From positions 868,001 to 932,000 of the forward strand of contig JALBUN010000006.1 in assembly GCA_025174535.1 (NCBI GenBank): a stretch of 64,000 nt of DNA. The letters run 5' to 3'. The DNA is from Cantharellus purpuraceus (taxonomy: Eukaryota > Basidiomycota > Agaricomycetes > Cantharellales > Hydnaceae). Positions within the stretch are counted from its first letter, which is position 1. Each line of letters opens with the position of its first letter. Shown here one piece after another: positions 44,126-56,560 of this stretch. Made by a program: the position numbers and the translations under genes. The notes beneath the pieces are model-generated. The model had not been told where the DNA came from, made no database searches, and saw only the letters and a list, made by a program, of their open reading frames with translations.

Positions 44126-46058
44126 TGTCAGTTCACTTATGGAATAGATCCTATAAGCCTGTGCGCAATGGTTCTAGCAAACAGACAGTGTGTAACGCAG
44201 TTGTTCAGCATGCCAAAGAACAATTGGGTCAAGGGGTAGGGGTAGCACTGAGTAACAGGAAAGTGGAATAGTGCTCTGTGGTTGGAGGATGGGGAGTGAA
44301 AAGGACGGTCCAGATGGTTGATCATGCTCTGTGACTGGATGACAATAGGGAGCCCAGTTGGGAGGTACATGAAAGCTGGTTTCAGGAGAAGCAACCTCTC
44401 GGTGGCGGAGGGAAATCTGATTGTTGAACCAAGGTGCTTTGCCTCAGTGTAGAGATGATGGATTGTGATATAGAGCACAGAGCATAGACTTAGAGCGTGG
44501 ACTTTGACTTTAGAGCATTGGCTGAAAACTTGTTGATTGATCCCAAAGGCGAAAACTAGCACCCTTTTATATACAAATCCCCAGGGCACAACAACACAAT
44601 ATGAGGAGCAAATGATGTAATATGATGCAAGAAATGCTGATCAAGCCAGCTGATGAAGCGTGTGAAGTTGAACTACTAATGGGGAAATCATGGAGAAATG
44701 AAATGATGGATAGGGGTAATCTTTGTAAGAATAGGAGGTGATGAGTAATAAAAGAACCAAAAATAGAACAGGGATGAGTAAGTCATGTATGAATGAATTA
44801 AAAGATGAAACAGGGGTGATGTTATGACTATATTCATTAACGCCCAGATCCCCATGCATATGAAATCTATACTCCATTTGGAAACCGCCATGTCTCAATT
44901 TACCTGTCCGATTGTCACCGCCGATTCCGCCCATCCATCTCCAGTTCTGATTGATGCATCAGCATCACCATAGGAACCTGACATCCGTCCCTGTCAGACT
45001 CAGACATACTCATGTAAGGCCGTCGGCCTCGGAGACCCATCACCGGAGTAATTATTATTAGATTTACAAAATATGTATTTAAGTTGCCTGACTGGGGACT
45101 TCATTCCCCAGTTCGAATATCAAATCATGCCTAGTTCCTAAGTCCAATCCTAACTCTCTAAGTCATACTCCATCTCTGAAACCTCACCAGTATTAGTGAG
45201 GGTGCAGCACATAAGCTGAAGCCAAGTCCATTCCAACCCCACAACATACCTGACTCCTTCTCCAACTCCGACCCAACCTCCAACCAAACCTCTGACCCTG
45301 AATCAGACCAAGTGCGTAACAGGTGAGTCATATAAAAGAACAATAGAAATGTCCACCAATACCATCTTCCCTATGGCTCCAAAGGTAAATTGACCCTGAG
45401 TCACATGAGGACTTCAGTCAGCATCCACAACAAATACTCCTTATTGTCTTAGTGATCCGTCTCCATATGGTATCCTGTTCCAAGAGTATTCAGTCCCTTT
45501 GCCTGACACGATGTAATCTGAGTCAGATTGAAGTGGGAGGATAGGTCGGCGATGGCAACTGAAATTCTACCTCATGTTCGACTCTTCTATCCATGTTATG
45601 ATATAGAGGTGAAATGCCGAGGAATGTATATGGTTCAACGGAATCGTGAAAGAATATAGAATCACCAATGGCATAAGAGAGACATGGTGGGGATCTTGGA
45701 CATTGAAAGAGTTTTGGAAGTATTTTGACATGTGGAGGTGGCTTAACATGCCTGTGGAGCTCAGTGTATTTTTGATAGTCCTCTGTGTCCAGAGACCAGT
45801 GTGATGTATTATTAGAGAGATGTTGGAGAGGGGAATAGAATTGGAAGCCATGTGAATGATGATGAAAGGATCGGTGTGAATAGAAGGCTGATAATGATCG
45901 ATGGCAATGAAACACAAGTGACGATTGATGGCTAGAATTAGAGACTGAGGTGGAGAGGGAGTTGTGGCGCTATTTAAAAGTTTGATACAAAAAGACACTG
46001 GCAGAGTTGGACTGTCAGAGTGGTTTGATATACATCCTCGATGTGTCCTGGCTTGTCA
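44126..46058 (-). mobile_element. LTR family EL, copy split by a family-A solo LTR
   Basis: Ends TGTCAGTTCACTTATGG (44126) and GGCTTGTCA (46058). About 1.4 kb without the inserted LTR 44820-45321. The flanks differ, as it lies between LTR P and a truncated gypsy. Confidence 0.75.
44820..45321 (+). mobile_element. Solo LTR family A with perfect duplication GGTGA
   Basis: 502 bp, TGTTATGACTAT...GCGTAACA, flanked by GGTGA (44815-44819, 45322-45326). It best preserves the promoter core: TATTTAAG at 45076-45083 and predicted start CAGTTCGAATA at 45109-45119. Confidence 0.92.
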
Positions 46059-49000
46059 GCGGAGGTGATGGTGTCATGCATCGGAATGAATAGTGACTGT
46101 TTAGTGAACCTGTTGACAATCACAAGTATGGTGTTGTATCCAAGCAATGGGGGGAGTTTCTCTATGAAATCCATGGAGATGGAGTTCCATGGTTGCTCTG
46201 GGACCAGAAGTTGCTTAAGCGTTCCGTAGGGTTTGTGCCTTTGCAATTTTGAGTGCATACATGTGGTACAAGAGTTACAGTAGTGTTGTATGTACTCTCA
46301 CATTTTTGGCCATATGTAGTCCCATCGGATTAACCCTTGTGTGTGATTTTGCCTGAATGGCTGGAGATTGGGTGATCATGATAATACTGCAAAACTCGGA
46401 GTCGGAGACCATTGGCATTGGGGATGTATATCTGGTTGTTGTGTCAGAGGTGTCCTTCAGGATCAAGTGACCATTTTGGATCGGAATGGTTATTCAAGTG
46501 TTTAACTGCAACAGGATTGGATTGGAGTGATGAGTGGATGTTGGAATGGAGTTGGTTGATATCCATAATGGTGACAGCTTGGAGGGTGGGAGTCATGAGG
46601 GTGGACGCCTGTAGGGACGATGCCAGTTGCTCATTAGTGAACACAGGATGAAAGTTGTGGGGGTTTACAGTGACATAGTCGCTACTGCCCTCTTTAGGGT
46701 AGATGTCCATTGTCTAGTTAACACGTTGCCAATGGCTTTGCTCTGAGTCACCCAGGATGGAAGTGGATAACAAGGTTGAACTGAGACAGGTATTCAGACC
46801 ATTGGACTTGTCTTCAGGTGAGTAGTTTCATTGTGGAGAAGCATTCCAAGTTCTTGTGATCTGTTATGATGTCCACCAGATCAGAGGGGCCTTCAAGGTA
46901 GTGTCTCCATATCCGGAAGGCTTCATATATGGCAAGGAGCTCTTTGTCATGGACATCATAGTTCAGTTCAGGGGGTGTAAATGTACATGAGTGAAAAGTA
47001 ATCAGATGGACTTGTCCGTCATGTGGAGAGATGATGGACAGGATTGCAGCAAGTGCATAGTCAGAGGCATCAGTCTCTAATAGGATAGGAACATCTGGAA
47101 CCCAATGAGTCAGTATCGGAGCAGAAGTAAAGGCCTTCTTCAAGGTCTCAAAGCTCTGTCTACATTCATCAGTGAAATTCCATTGGATACCCTTCCTAGT
47201 AAGTCAGGTGAGTGAAATGGTAATATCAGAGTAGTTGTAGATGAAGTGGCCATAGAAGTTGGTGAACACCTGTACATCTTTGACTTTCCATGGTTCCAGC
47301 CATTCCTGTATGGCTTTGATTTTGTCATCAGACATTGTCAGTCCTGCCAGGGAGAGGATATAGCCTAGATATTTGACTGAGTTGGAGTGGAATTTGCATT
47401 TGTTGGCGTGGGCAAAGAGGCCATGTTTTTGGAGACATTGGAGTACTTCTCAGACATGTGTCTGATGTTCATCTTTGTTATCCAAATATACCAAAATATC
47501 ATCTAAGTAAATGAGGATGGTAACATTGAGGAGGTCAGCAAAGGTATCATTCATGAACCTCTGGAAGGCAGCCAGGGCATTGGTTAGTCTGAAGGGCATG
47601 ACACACCATTCAAAAGATCCATATCAAGTGTGGAAAGTCATTTTCCACTCGTCACCTTCTCAGATGCAGACTAGATGGTAGGCATGTTGGAGATCTATTT
47701 TGGAATAGATCTTAGCCTTTCGCAGGCTCTCAAGTAGGTCCACAGTGCAGGGTATTGGGTATCAGTCTTTCTTGGTGATCTTGTTGAGTCCATGGAAGTC
47801 GACACATAAACGGAGTGATCTGTCCTTTTTGTGGACAAATAGGACTGGAGATCCATGGGGGGATAAGGATGGGTGGATGAAGCCCGTGGCCAAGTTCTCA
47901 TCCAGTAGCTCTTTTTGGGATAGCAAGTAGATAGGGCTAAGTGGAGGGGTGGAGTTGTCATTCAACTCAATCTTGAGATCGTATGGTTGGTGTTCCACTA
48001 GGAAGTCTGCTTTAGACTTGCTGAACACATTGGTGAACTCATGATACTCCTTAGGAACCATAGATAGGTCTGGTGGAGTTGATCAGGTGGAACAGGTGGT
48101 GAGGAGCATTGGATCGGAGAGGTGAACCTACATTTGTGAGCCATCCAGTTTGCTTAGTCTGGTGAAGACCATAGCGTCCACCATTGATATAGATGGAGGG
48201 GTAGATGGAGTATCTATCAGAGCGGAGTCAGCGGAGGCAGAAGATAATTTTGCACCTAAAGTTGCTGGTGATGTTGGGAATGACACAGCCTGCACTGGAG
48301 AACAGAATGTGATATGGCCCAATGCCCAGTCAATCAATGGATTGTAGCAGGCAAGCCAATTATGTCTGAGAACCACAGAACAGCTGGAGTCAAGCGGGGT
48401 AACATAGAATGTAAGGTTCTGGATTTCTCCAACAGAAAAACAGATAGACAGATCTATAGCTCATGAAATAACAGCATTAGCAGTGCCATCAAATAATCAG
48501 AGTGATATCAGAGTTATGGTGTATGTATGGAGTTTATGTAAATCAGAAAAAGAGGAACCAAGGAAACAGTGAGTAGAACCAGAGTCAATTAATGCTTGGA
48601 TAGCAGTATTGGGAATGGAGTTGGAGTAGATGAGGAGGGTAAGAGAGTCGGAGTGGGAAAGAGTGGATGCATTCAGGCAGACCTTGTTTGTCATATGGGG
48701 AGTACCAATGCAGCCCTCAGCCCATATGGAGGCTAGAGGACTGCTTACTATTTTTTTGGGTCTGTCACCTTGGCATCAGACTTGTCTGTCGTGGCATTGG
48801 TGGCACAGCCTTTTGCCTTTGCTGCCGATAAGGTTGCCTTGTTGCAATCCTTGGCTTGGTGGCCAGGTTTTCTGCAGAACAGACAGAGGTTGTTGTCATG
48901 TGGCGCTGGTGTTCCTGCTGGGTAAGTTTGCCATCCTTCCCCAGCTTGGTGGAGAGGTCCAGAGTGCTCTTGTGAGCTCCTGAGCTGTTGCCAGTGCTGG

Positions 49001-49888
49001 AGTTGTTCTGACCGGAACCAGAAGCAGTGGCGTTACCAGTGTTTGACTTCTGGCCAGAGTTGGTGGTAATCTTTTTATTGGACCCCTTGTTGGACTTTGG
49101 GGTCTTGTCCAATGATTTGTCCAATTTGTTGTTAGCCAATTTTTTGCAGGAGACCTTGGATTGATGTTCCCAATAACAGGCATCAATGGATTGGGCAGCT
49201 TGCAAAGGTTAACTAATGTATCCGGTTTACCAATGCGTGATATCTTGTCCTTGATGCAGGATGGGAGGCCAACGTAAAATTGGCGTCAGAGTGCAGTGTC
49301 GCCCCATTGGACTTTTGGGGCTAGCTGCTGGAAACTCACAATGTATTTCGTGATCTTGTGATTTTCCTTCATCTGAAGTTGATTGAGTTCATTCTCAGCA
49401 TCGGCCTCAGGGTTGTAAGGACCAAAATTGGTCTGAAGTTTGGAGATGAAGTTGGAGTAGTCTTCTGACCATATCAGGTTGTTGGAGTCATCCATGAGCA
49501 CTGGCTTGAAGTAGTCCAGTCAGTGCCCTTGAGATAGGATATAGCAAAGGTGACCTTTGCCTGATCAGATGTGAACATGTCAGGGCAGTCATGGAAATTC
49601 AACTGGCATTGCACCAAGAATGGTTGGAGCTTGTGTGGATCGGAGCCATCGAATGGGTCAGGTTCCCAGACCTTGGTCCAAGACTTAGGAGCTTGTGGGG
49701 TACAGATGCTGCTGGTGAGCAGAGAGATGGCTTGCGCCAGATTCAGGGAGGGCAGAGTATCATCCTCTTCATTGACAGCCTCTATGTAGTCTGTTGGTTC
49801 TTCAACAACCTTGGGGATGGTGTTGATGCTGGGAGCAGGCACCTCGACGGTTCATGCACGTTCAGAATTGGCGGTGGATCATGGCATT
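46059..49888 (-). pseudogene. Gypsy A copy 3 gag-pol remnant
   Basis: gag start decayed (ATGCCATGA). Capsid DPFDGSDPHKLQPFLVQCQLNF lies at about 49660. The CCHC knuckle CLFCRKPGHQAKDC is near 48870. Protease ALIDSGSTHCFLGSSF near 48590 keeps DSG. RT has [19 protein letters not shown] (48061) and an intact [12 protein letters not shown] near 47500. RNase H has ETDASDYALAAILSI (about 47080). The integrase begins HSKLQRHKPYGTLKQL and stops after the first catalytic Asp. Several stops and frameshifts. It retains residues that copy 2 has lost. Confidence 0.85.
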
Positions 49889-49919
49889 GGTAGGAGTGAG
49901 TACAGCAGTTCGAATATAC

Positions 49920-50393
49920 TGTTACACACTAGGTCCGATTGGGGGTCAGAGATTGGGTCAGAGTGATGGTCAGAGTCAGAGAGTGCATCATGGAGGTCAG
50001 AATGGATGGCTTCAGCTTATGTGCTGCACCCTCACTAATACCTGTGTCTGAGATTTCAGGGACAGAGTATGACTTAGATAGTTAGGATCAGACTTAGAGC
50101 TAGGCATGATTTGATATTCAAACTGAGGAATGAAGTCCCCAGTTGGGCAACTTAAATACATATTTGAAATCTAATAATAATTACTCCAGTGATGGGTCTC
50201 TGAGGCTGATGGCCTTATGTGGATATGTCTGAGTCTGACAGGGACAGATGTCTGGGTTCCTATGGTGATGCTGGTGACAATCAGACAGATAAATGGAGAT
50301 GTGATGGTTTCCAAATGGAGTATAGATTTCATGTGTGCAGGGATCTGAGTGGATTGGATGGGGATCTGGGCATTAATGAATATAGTCATAACA
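49920..50393 (-). mobile_element. LTR family A, 5' LTR of gypsy A copy 3
   Basis: 474 bp, minus-strand TGTTATGACTATATTC...GTGTAACA. Shortened compared with the 515-bp copies. Confidence 0.85.
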
Positions 50394-50767
50394 AAGTGTT
50401 CAAGTGCATATCTATCTTTTTATATTGAAGGGATTATTGTTGGCTTTAATCCACTCAACCTGCAGTCCTAAGGCACTAGGTTACTTCCCCCTTTGAAGTA
50501 TCTGAACCCTTGAATGCCTGTCAATCTTGACTTTACATTGCATCAGCAGTAAAGTGTGAACTACATGTGGCAAGCATAAAAATCTCTATTGCTTCACTTC
50601 CTGTGGCAACATTGATTGTGTTTGTTCACTGGAGTATAATTTTTTAATTGGGTTCTCTGTTAAAATAGTTTCAAGCTTATTGCTAGCCTTGAAAGGTCAT
50701 ACATCCTTGGGCTAAACTTAGATTGTGATTAACACCACAGTTTAGGTTGAATTTCATGGTTCCAAAA
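50394..50767. other. Unassigned spacer, possible LTR start
   Basis: AT-rich, no convincing ORF. Its right end, read on the minus strand, starts TGTTTTGGAACC at 50767, directly against the truncated RT of gypsy D. It may be a fragment of an LTR whose other end is outside recognition. Confidence 0.3.
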
Positions 50768-53246
50768 CACATTTGAGTGGTGCATTATGCCCTTCGGACT
50801 TACCAATGCTCTGGCAGCATTCCAGCGTCTTATGAATGACATCTTCTCTGACCTCCTGGATATATGCATCCTTGTGTACTTGGACAATATCCTGATATAC
50901 TCTGACAACTCCAAAGAACACAGCAACCATATCTGTGAAGTCCTTCTCTGACTCTGGAAACACAAGCTGTATGCTTGAGCCGACAAGTGTTCTTTCCACA
51001 AGAGCATGGTTGAGTACCTCAGATATATATTGTCTCCAAATGGACTTACTATGGACTCCAGCAAAGTCCAGGTAATACAAGATTGGCCAGAACCCCACAA
51101 AGTCAAAGACATGCAATCCTTCTTAGGATTTGCCAATTTCTATAGATGTTTCATATTCAACTACTCTGACCTCACAGTTCCACTGACTTGTTTAACTTAT
51201 AAAGGAACTCTGTGGGAGTTCTTGGACTCCTGCTGGACATCCTTCGAAATGTTAAAGAGAGCTTTCACTACAGCTCTGGTCTTATCACAATGGAACCCAG
51301 GATCTCCAATCATTGTAGAAACTGACACCTCCAACTACACACTGACAGCCATTTTATCAACCATCTCTCCAGCAGACAATGAGGTTCATCCAATAGCTTT
51401 CCATTCTTGGACTTTCACTCCAGCAGAACTCAACTATGATGTCCATGATAAAGAACTACTCACAATCTTTGAAGCTTTCAAGTCCTGGCAACATTACCTC
51501 AAAGGATCTCCAACTCCAGTTGATGTCATCACAGACCACAAGAACCTTGAATGCTTTTCAACTACCAAACTCCTTACTAGGTGGCAAGCCTGCTGGTCCA
51601 AATTCCTGTCCCAGTTTAATCTGGTAATCCATTTCCATCCTGGCAAACTCAGCACAAAATTGGACAATGGGACATCTATCCTAAAGAGGGAGGAAATGAT
51701 TATGCAGCAGTAAATCCACATAATCTTAGGCCTGTGTTCACTAATGAACAGTTAACCACTTCCCTCCAAGCAACAATGTTCCATTCTCCAGTCCTCCAAG
51801 CAGCCATCACTATGGACATTGATACACTCCACTCCAATATCCGATCTGCACTCTGATCAGATCCAGCCATCTCTGGACATCTCATTAAACTGACCAATCG
51901 CTGGTCCATTGACCTGGAAGGCTTACTCTGTCTTGACAACTGCATCTACGTTCCCAACATGAACAATCTCCAACTCCACATACTCCAGAACAAACATGAC
52001 CATCTGATCTCTGGTCATTTTGGACTGAACTGAACTATAGAACTTTGTCTGGCCTGAACCCCATAGTTCCATTAAGTCCTACATCAAGTCTTGTACCACT
52101 TGTATGTGCTCAAAGTCACAGACATCATCCTTATGGACTACTCAAGCAACTCCCTGTTCTGGAGAGTCTGTGGAACTCCACATCCATGGACTTTATTGAG
52201 AAGCTCCCAGCATCCTCTGGTTATGACACCATCTTAGTTATTGTGGATCACCTCACCAAGCAGTCCATTTTTATTCCTACAGTTGACACCATCACAGCTC
52301 CTATGCTTGCAAATCTATTTGTGCTCCATGTCTTCTCCAAGCATGGAGTTCCATCACACATTACCTCTGACCATGGTATGGAGTTCATGTCCTCCTTTTT
52401 CTGAACCCTTGGAAAGGCTTTGGACATCAAACTCCATTTCACCTCTGGATACCACCCAGAAGCCGATGGACAAACTAAACAAATGAACCAGACTCTGGAA
52501 CAGTACCTCTAAGTCTACTGCAACTACCAACAGGACAACTGGTCTGACTTACTTCCACTCACAGAATTTGCATATAATAATGCTCCAAACACCACTACTG
52601 GCTTATCTCCATTCTTTGCCAACAAGGGTTATCACCCAAACATCTCCATACATCCTGAACAAGACCTCACTTCTTCAAGAGCTTGAAACTTCACTGTGGA
52701 CCTCAATGAACTCCATCAGCATCTCCAAAAGACCATCTCTGATGCTCAACTCTGGTACTCCACCTCTGCTGACCATCACCGATCTCCAGCCCCAGACTTC
52801 AAGGTTGGAGACAAGGTTTTCATCAAATCTCACAATATCCATACAACAAGACCTTCCAAGAAACTATTGGAAAAATACCTCGGTCCTTTCAAAATCATCG
52901 CTCAAGCAGGCTCTAACTCCTTTACCCTCCATCTACAAGAAAGCATGCACTTCCATGTGTCCATCCTTGAACCCTCAACTCCAGATCCATTCTCTGGTCG
53001 AGAACCAACTCCAGTCCCTCCTGTCATCATAGATGGAGAACCAGAGTACGAGATATCAGAGATCCTAGACTCCAAGATCGACAAGAGATGAAAATATAAA
53101 CTGCAATACCTTGTCAAGTGGGCAGAATATGAAGGAACAGACAAAGAAACCTCCTGGCTACCAGCTTTGGAATTAGGACATGCAACAGAGATTATCTCTG
53201 ATTTCCACCAGGCCTACCCTCATAAACCCAGCCCCACATTGCTTTG
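50768..53246 (+). pseudogene. Gypsy family D pol remnant: RT, RNase H, integrase, chromodomain
   Basis: Starts inside RT ([15 protein letters not shown]) with [11 protein letters not shown] at 50875 (YLDD changed to YLDN). RNase H has ETDTSNYTLTAILSTISP (51320) and ELNYDVHDKELL. The integrase core has SMDFIEKLPASSGYDTI, TSDHGMEFMSSFF and HPEADGQTKQMNQTLEQYL, so both Asp are kept while the final E is K. The GPFKIIAQAGSNSFTLHL tail leads to a chromodomain YEISEILDSK, LQYLVKWAEYEGT, SWLPALE (53045-53180). Stops at 52402, 52510, 52685 and 53090 look like C-to-T changes. Lineage D is related to A but distinct. Confidence 0.85.
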
Positions 53247-53276
53247 ATTCACTCCAGTTTTATCCAAGAAACTCAG

Positions 53277-54060
53277 TCATTCACTAGTCATCATGTTCTC
53301 TAGATACATCACTTCTCCTATCTCTGATTCTCCTACACCTGACTCCTCTGGTTCCCCATCCACTGTTCCCTGCTTCTCCAGATTCTCCGATTCCAACTCC
53401 TGCTCCCTGATCATCCAATCTATCTCCTCCCATGACCACCACCTCTCATCATCCAACCTATGCTTTGCCCAATGCAGGAGGAGTTCTTCTCCATGGCAGG
53501 ACCTGTACTTGTGGCCCTAGTCTGTCATCATTTGGGAGAAGGATCCACTATGCTGCTGCCCTCCTCATGATCACATTTCCATCAAGGAGGAGCACTACCC
53601 TTTATCTCACATTTCAGCCGGTTTGACTGGCATGCAAGGCAGGAGCAAGCTTTTCCAGTCTAGGAAATACAAAGTAATAATCAGTATGATATTCTGACAT
53701 CCAGTCACTATTCCACTCACCATTGCCCACTTGCACATGTCATCATGCTTGGTGCATGTATCACATACAAGGTCCAATTCAGACTCTTCATCCAGATCCT
53801 TGGCCACCTCCTTGCCTTTTGCAACTACCCTCTTTAAGGCCCTTTTCCTTGCAGCCTCTGCCCTAACCTGAGCTGCCTCAGCAGCCCTCTTGCAAGCTGC
53901 TACCTCCCTTGTGATCCTCTTATCCTGCCTTCTTTTTCTCTGCAGTGTCAGCCTCTGTGATCAACTTATCCAATGCAGCATGTTACTGGTGAAGTTCCCT
54001 GGAAGAGGGCATATCAGATGGTGGTAAGAGATAAGGAGAGAGGTAACATGCATTTAATAA
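53277..54060 (-). pseudogene. Antisense spliced Zn2Cys6 ORF of gypsy D
   Basis: Minus-strand coding sequence between the pol stop (53246) and the LTR (54157). It runs ALDKLITEADTAEKKK, a 1-nt frameshift near 53925, then a basic/Ala-rich helix (REVAACKRAAEAAQVRAEAARKRALKRVV), acidic DEESELDLV and CDTCTKHDDMCKWAM. A GTGAGT..TTTCCTAG intron of about 60 nt (about 53722-53663) follows. Spliced, it continues TGKACSCLACQSNRLKCEIKGS: six Cys as CX2CX6CX10CX2CX6C, a GAL4-type cluster. Unspliced, the second half is lost. The C-terminus is WEEIDWMIREQELESENLEKQG and an acidic tail, stop at 53277, with stops in between. Start codon unclear. Its position and orientation match the antisense ORF of lineage A. 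Confidence 0.62.
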
Positions 54061-54156
54061 TTTGGCCAGCCTCATGCACCAATTCAAACACATATACCAC
54101 CAACTTTCCCATGACACTGACTAAGATCTTGTGGGCTCGATCTAGAAGGGAGATAC

Positions 54157-55304
54157 TGTTACATCCTGTAACACCAAGTCTGAACTCCAGACCTCCATCT
54201 CCTTCATCTCCATCCCCATCAACTCCACCTCCATCAACCCTGACCTCCATTATTGTTCTCTTTATAAGTGTTACATCCTGTAACACCGAGTTCTGATCTC
54301 TGGATTGTTGAAAAAATTTCGCCTTGCTGGGGGTGTGTGGAGAGTAGATTTCGAATAGAGACAGAGGGAGTGATGGGAGCTGGATATATGCATAGTCGAA
54401 TTGAAGATATACTTGAGTAGTATCTTCCTACGAAGTTTGATGGGATTTGGTGTGATCTTCGTCTAGATATCGACAATTTAAGCAGGGATCAGGAGCAGAT
54501 GACTCGAACGAGAGTAAATGCTTAATAGAAAATCAACCAGTGGAGCTTAGGCTTCGCAAACTGGGATTAGAATATATGTTTCAATACTCTGGAAGAGTAT
54601 GCAAAAGATTGTAGAAATACGCGTTCGTTCTGGAGTTATTCCAGAAACGAATAGTTCAGACACAGTCAACAAAAACAAGTGAGAGTAAAATTCTCTAGTC
54701 CATTGCATATCTATCTAGGCGTGTTTTATACAAGATATGCATGCTAATAACTCGTGATAAAAGTTCTGTGTCATTTGAAACATGGGAAAGAAACCTGTGA
54801 TAAAAATGAAATGGGGGGTGGAGCCAATAGGGAAAAAATGACGAAATAAAATATAAAAGAAATATAGGAGAATGTTCTGATGTGTGTGGAGCTTACAGGG
54901 GCTTCTCCTCTTCCCTCCTAACCATTTCCCTTTGCTTTCCTACCTCCCCCTCAACCTCCTGAGCCTCCTATGTGCTCCTATTCCTCCTATCCCCTCTGTT
55001 CCCCCTCTGTTCCCCTCTCCCCTAGAAGTCCGGTCTTCCAAATAACATGGATTCCATCTCCACCTCCATCAACTCCACCTCTGTCAACTCCAGACCCCGC
55101 CATTGTTCTCCTCATTAGTAGTCTTCTTCTTATGGGTTACAACAACCATTATACTTTCTAATTGTTTAGTATTAGTTTGGACATGAGTCCAAACTCTGAA
55201 CTCCTTTCCATGTTGTATTCCATATTAGTCTTATTGTCTTATCGCTTTTAGTTTTACCATTCAATTCTCTACATACTTATATGGGCTACTTCTTGTATGT
55301 TACA
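54157..55304 (+). mobile_element. LTR family N, 3' LTR of gypsy D with a duplicated start
   Basis: Preceded by AAGGGAGATAC, the same polypurine tract as in lineage A. The start TGTTACATCCTGTAACACC (a 7-bp hairpin) occurs at 54157 and again at 54269, so the first 112 bp are duplicated. The full unit, 54269-55304 without the inserted LTR F, is about 289 bp and ends TATGTTACA. Confidence 0.65.
54306..55047 (-). mobile_element. Solo LTR family F with perfect duplication TGGAT
   Basis: 742 bp on the minus strand, inserted in LTR N. TGGAT lies at 54301-54305 and 55048-55052. Confidence 0.9.
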
Positions 55305-55603
55305 GTAGTTCGTATATCGACTAAGATTCCCCATCAGCTTCTTGGTTACTAGCTTCTTGACAAGTATCTTCTTGACAAGTCAAACTCCAGATCTTTGATC
55401 CAACTCCATACTCTGAACTCCGAAATATTAGACTGATGATTCGAGGGGGCACAACACATAAGTTGAAGTCCACTCGATCTGACTCAAAGTTATTTGTCCC
55501 CATCTGTCTCCAGTTGAACTGGAACAGTAAAGTCCCATCCCCTTCCTCACTAGTATCCAAACACCAGCTACTCCCTTAAACTCTGAGTTTTCAGCACTTA
55601 ACA
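55305..55603 (-). mobile_element. LTR-like repeat family K, copy 2
   Basis: Minus strand TGTTAAGTGCTGAAAAC at 55603. About 220 bp match 40730-40952. The left limit with LTR N is unclear. Confidence 0.5.
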
Positions 55604-56052
55604 CCATTCCCCAAAGAGTCACTTATGAAAATAGCTGAAATCAGAGACCTGACCATTTCAGACGTATGGGGGCCAGCACACACAATGGCAATTGGAGGTG
55701 ACTGATACTTTGTCACATTCACTGATGGGAAATCACGCAGAACTGCAGTATATTTCAAGAAGCACAAGTCTGAAGTCTTAACAAAAGTTCAAGTATTACA
55801 AGAGCTACCTTGAGACTCAGACCGGTCAGAAACTCAAGAAGCTGCATGTTGACAGGTGCAAGGAGTACATAAACAAGGACCTAGAGACTTTCCTACTTGA
55901 AGCCGGCATACTACTTGAAGTCACAGCCGCACATTCACCCAGAATGGAATTGCAGAGCAGATCAACAGGACTGTAGTGGAGCACACACGTGCGATGATCA
56001 CACAACACCAGCTCCCTCACCTGCTATGGAAGGAAGTCATCGCTTATGCTGT

Positions 56053-56560
56053 TGTAAGCAGGGATGTTTCCCTAGGGAGAAAACAAATAAGGTCCAGTCC
56101 TCGCTTTTATCTTTCTGTTTCCTGTACTTTACTTTTTCTTACTTACTTGTTTCCTTTATTCTCTAGATCTGGTTTCAGAGAGAGAGAGAGAGCAAGAGAA
56201 AGAGAGGGGGGAGATCCTGCCTTTCTTGTTATTTGCCAGGTCTTTTTATTTACAACAGAGACAATAGGGTGAACTGTGTGGAACAGTGGGGAATGGGTGG
56301 AACGGAACAGACAATAGAGCATGTGGAACAGGTGGTATGGAACAGACAATAGAGTATGTGGAATATTGAACAGATAGTGTGGAAGTGGAGAGTTCATGAC
56401 ACATGGAAGTGGAATTGATACCCATCCTATCTGTTTTATAGTGATCATGAGCAAATAGAGGAAAGAAAATAGAAAAGAGAGAGGGAAATTAAAGAAAAGG
56501 AGATCAAAGAAAAAGACCAAAAACTTGTGATCTTCCACTAGAGAGCAGCGCTCTCTTACA
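56053..56560 (-). mobile_element. LTR-like insertion family T
   Basis: About 508 bp between TGTAAGCAGGG and GCGCTCTCTTACA (TGTAAG/CTTACA ends), inside the integrase. It contains a short (AG)n run near 56175. No duplication is seen at the flanks and no second copy occurs in this window. Confidence 0.45.

Larger units (their letters stand above)
46059..50393 (-). mobile_element. Gypsy family A, copy 3 (3' end lost)
   Basis: 5' LTR 49920-50393, gag and pol on the minus strand, stopping inside the integrase at 46059 where LTR EL begins. The chromodomain, antisense ORF and 3' LTR are missing. Confidence 0.85.

Noticed and set aside
56053..56560. Spliceosomal intron in copia U beginning GTAAG
   Set aside because: The ends form a TGTAAG/CTTACA inverted pair typical of LTRs, and no suitable acceptor restores the frame exactly.
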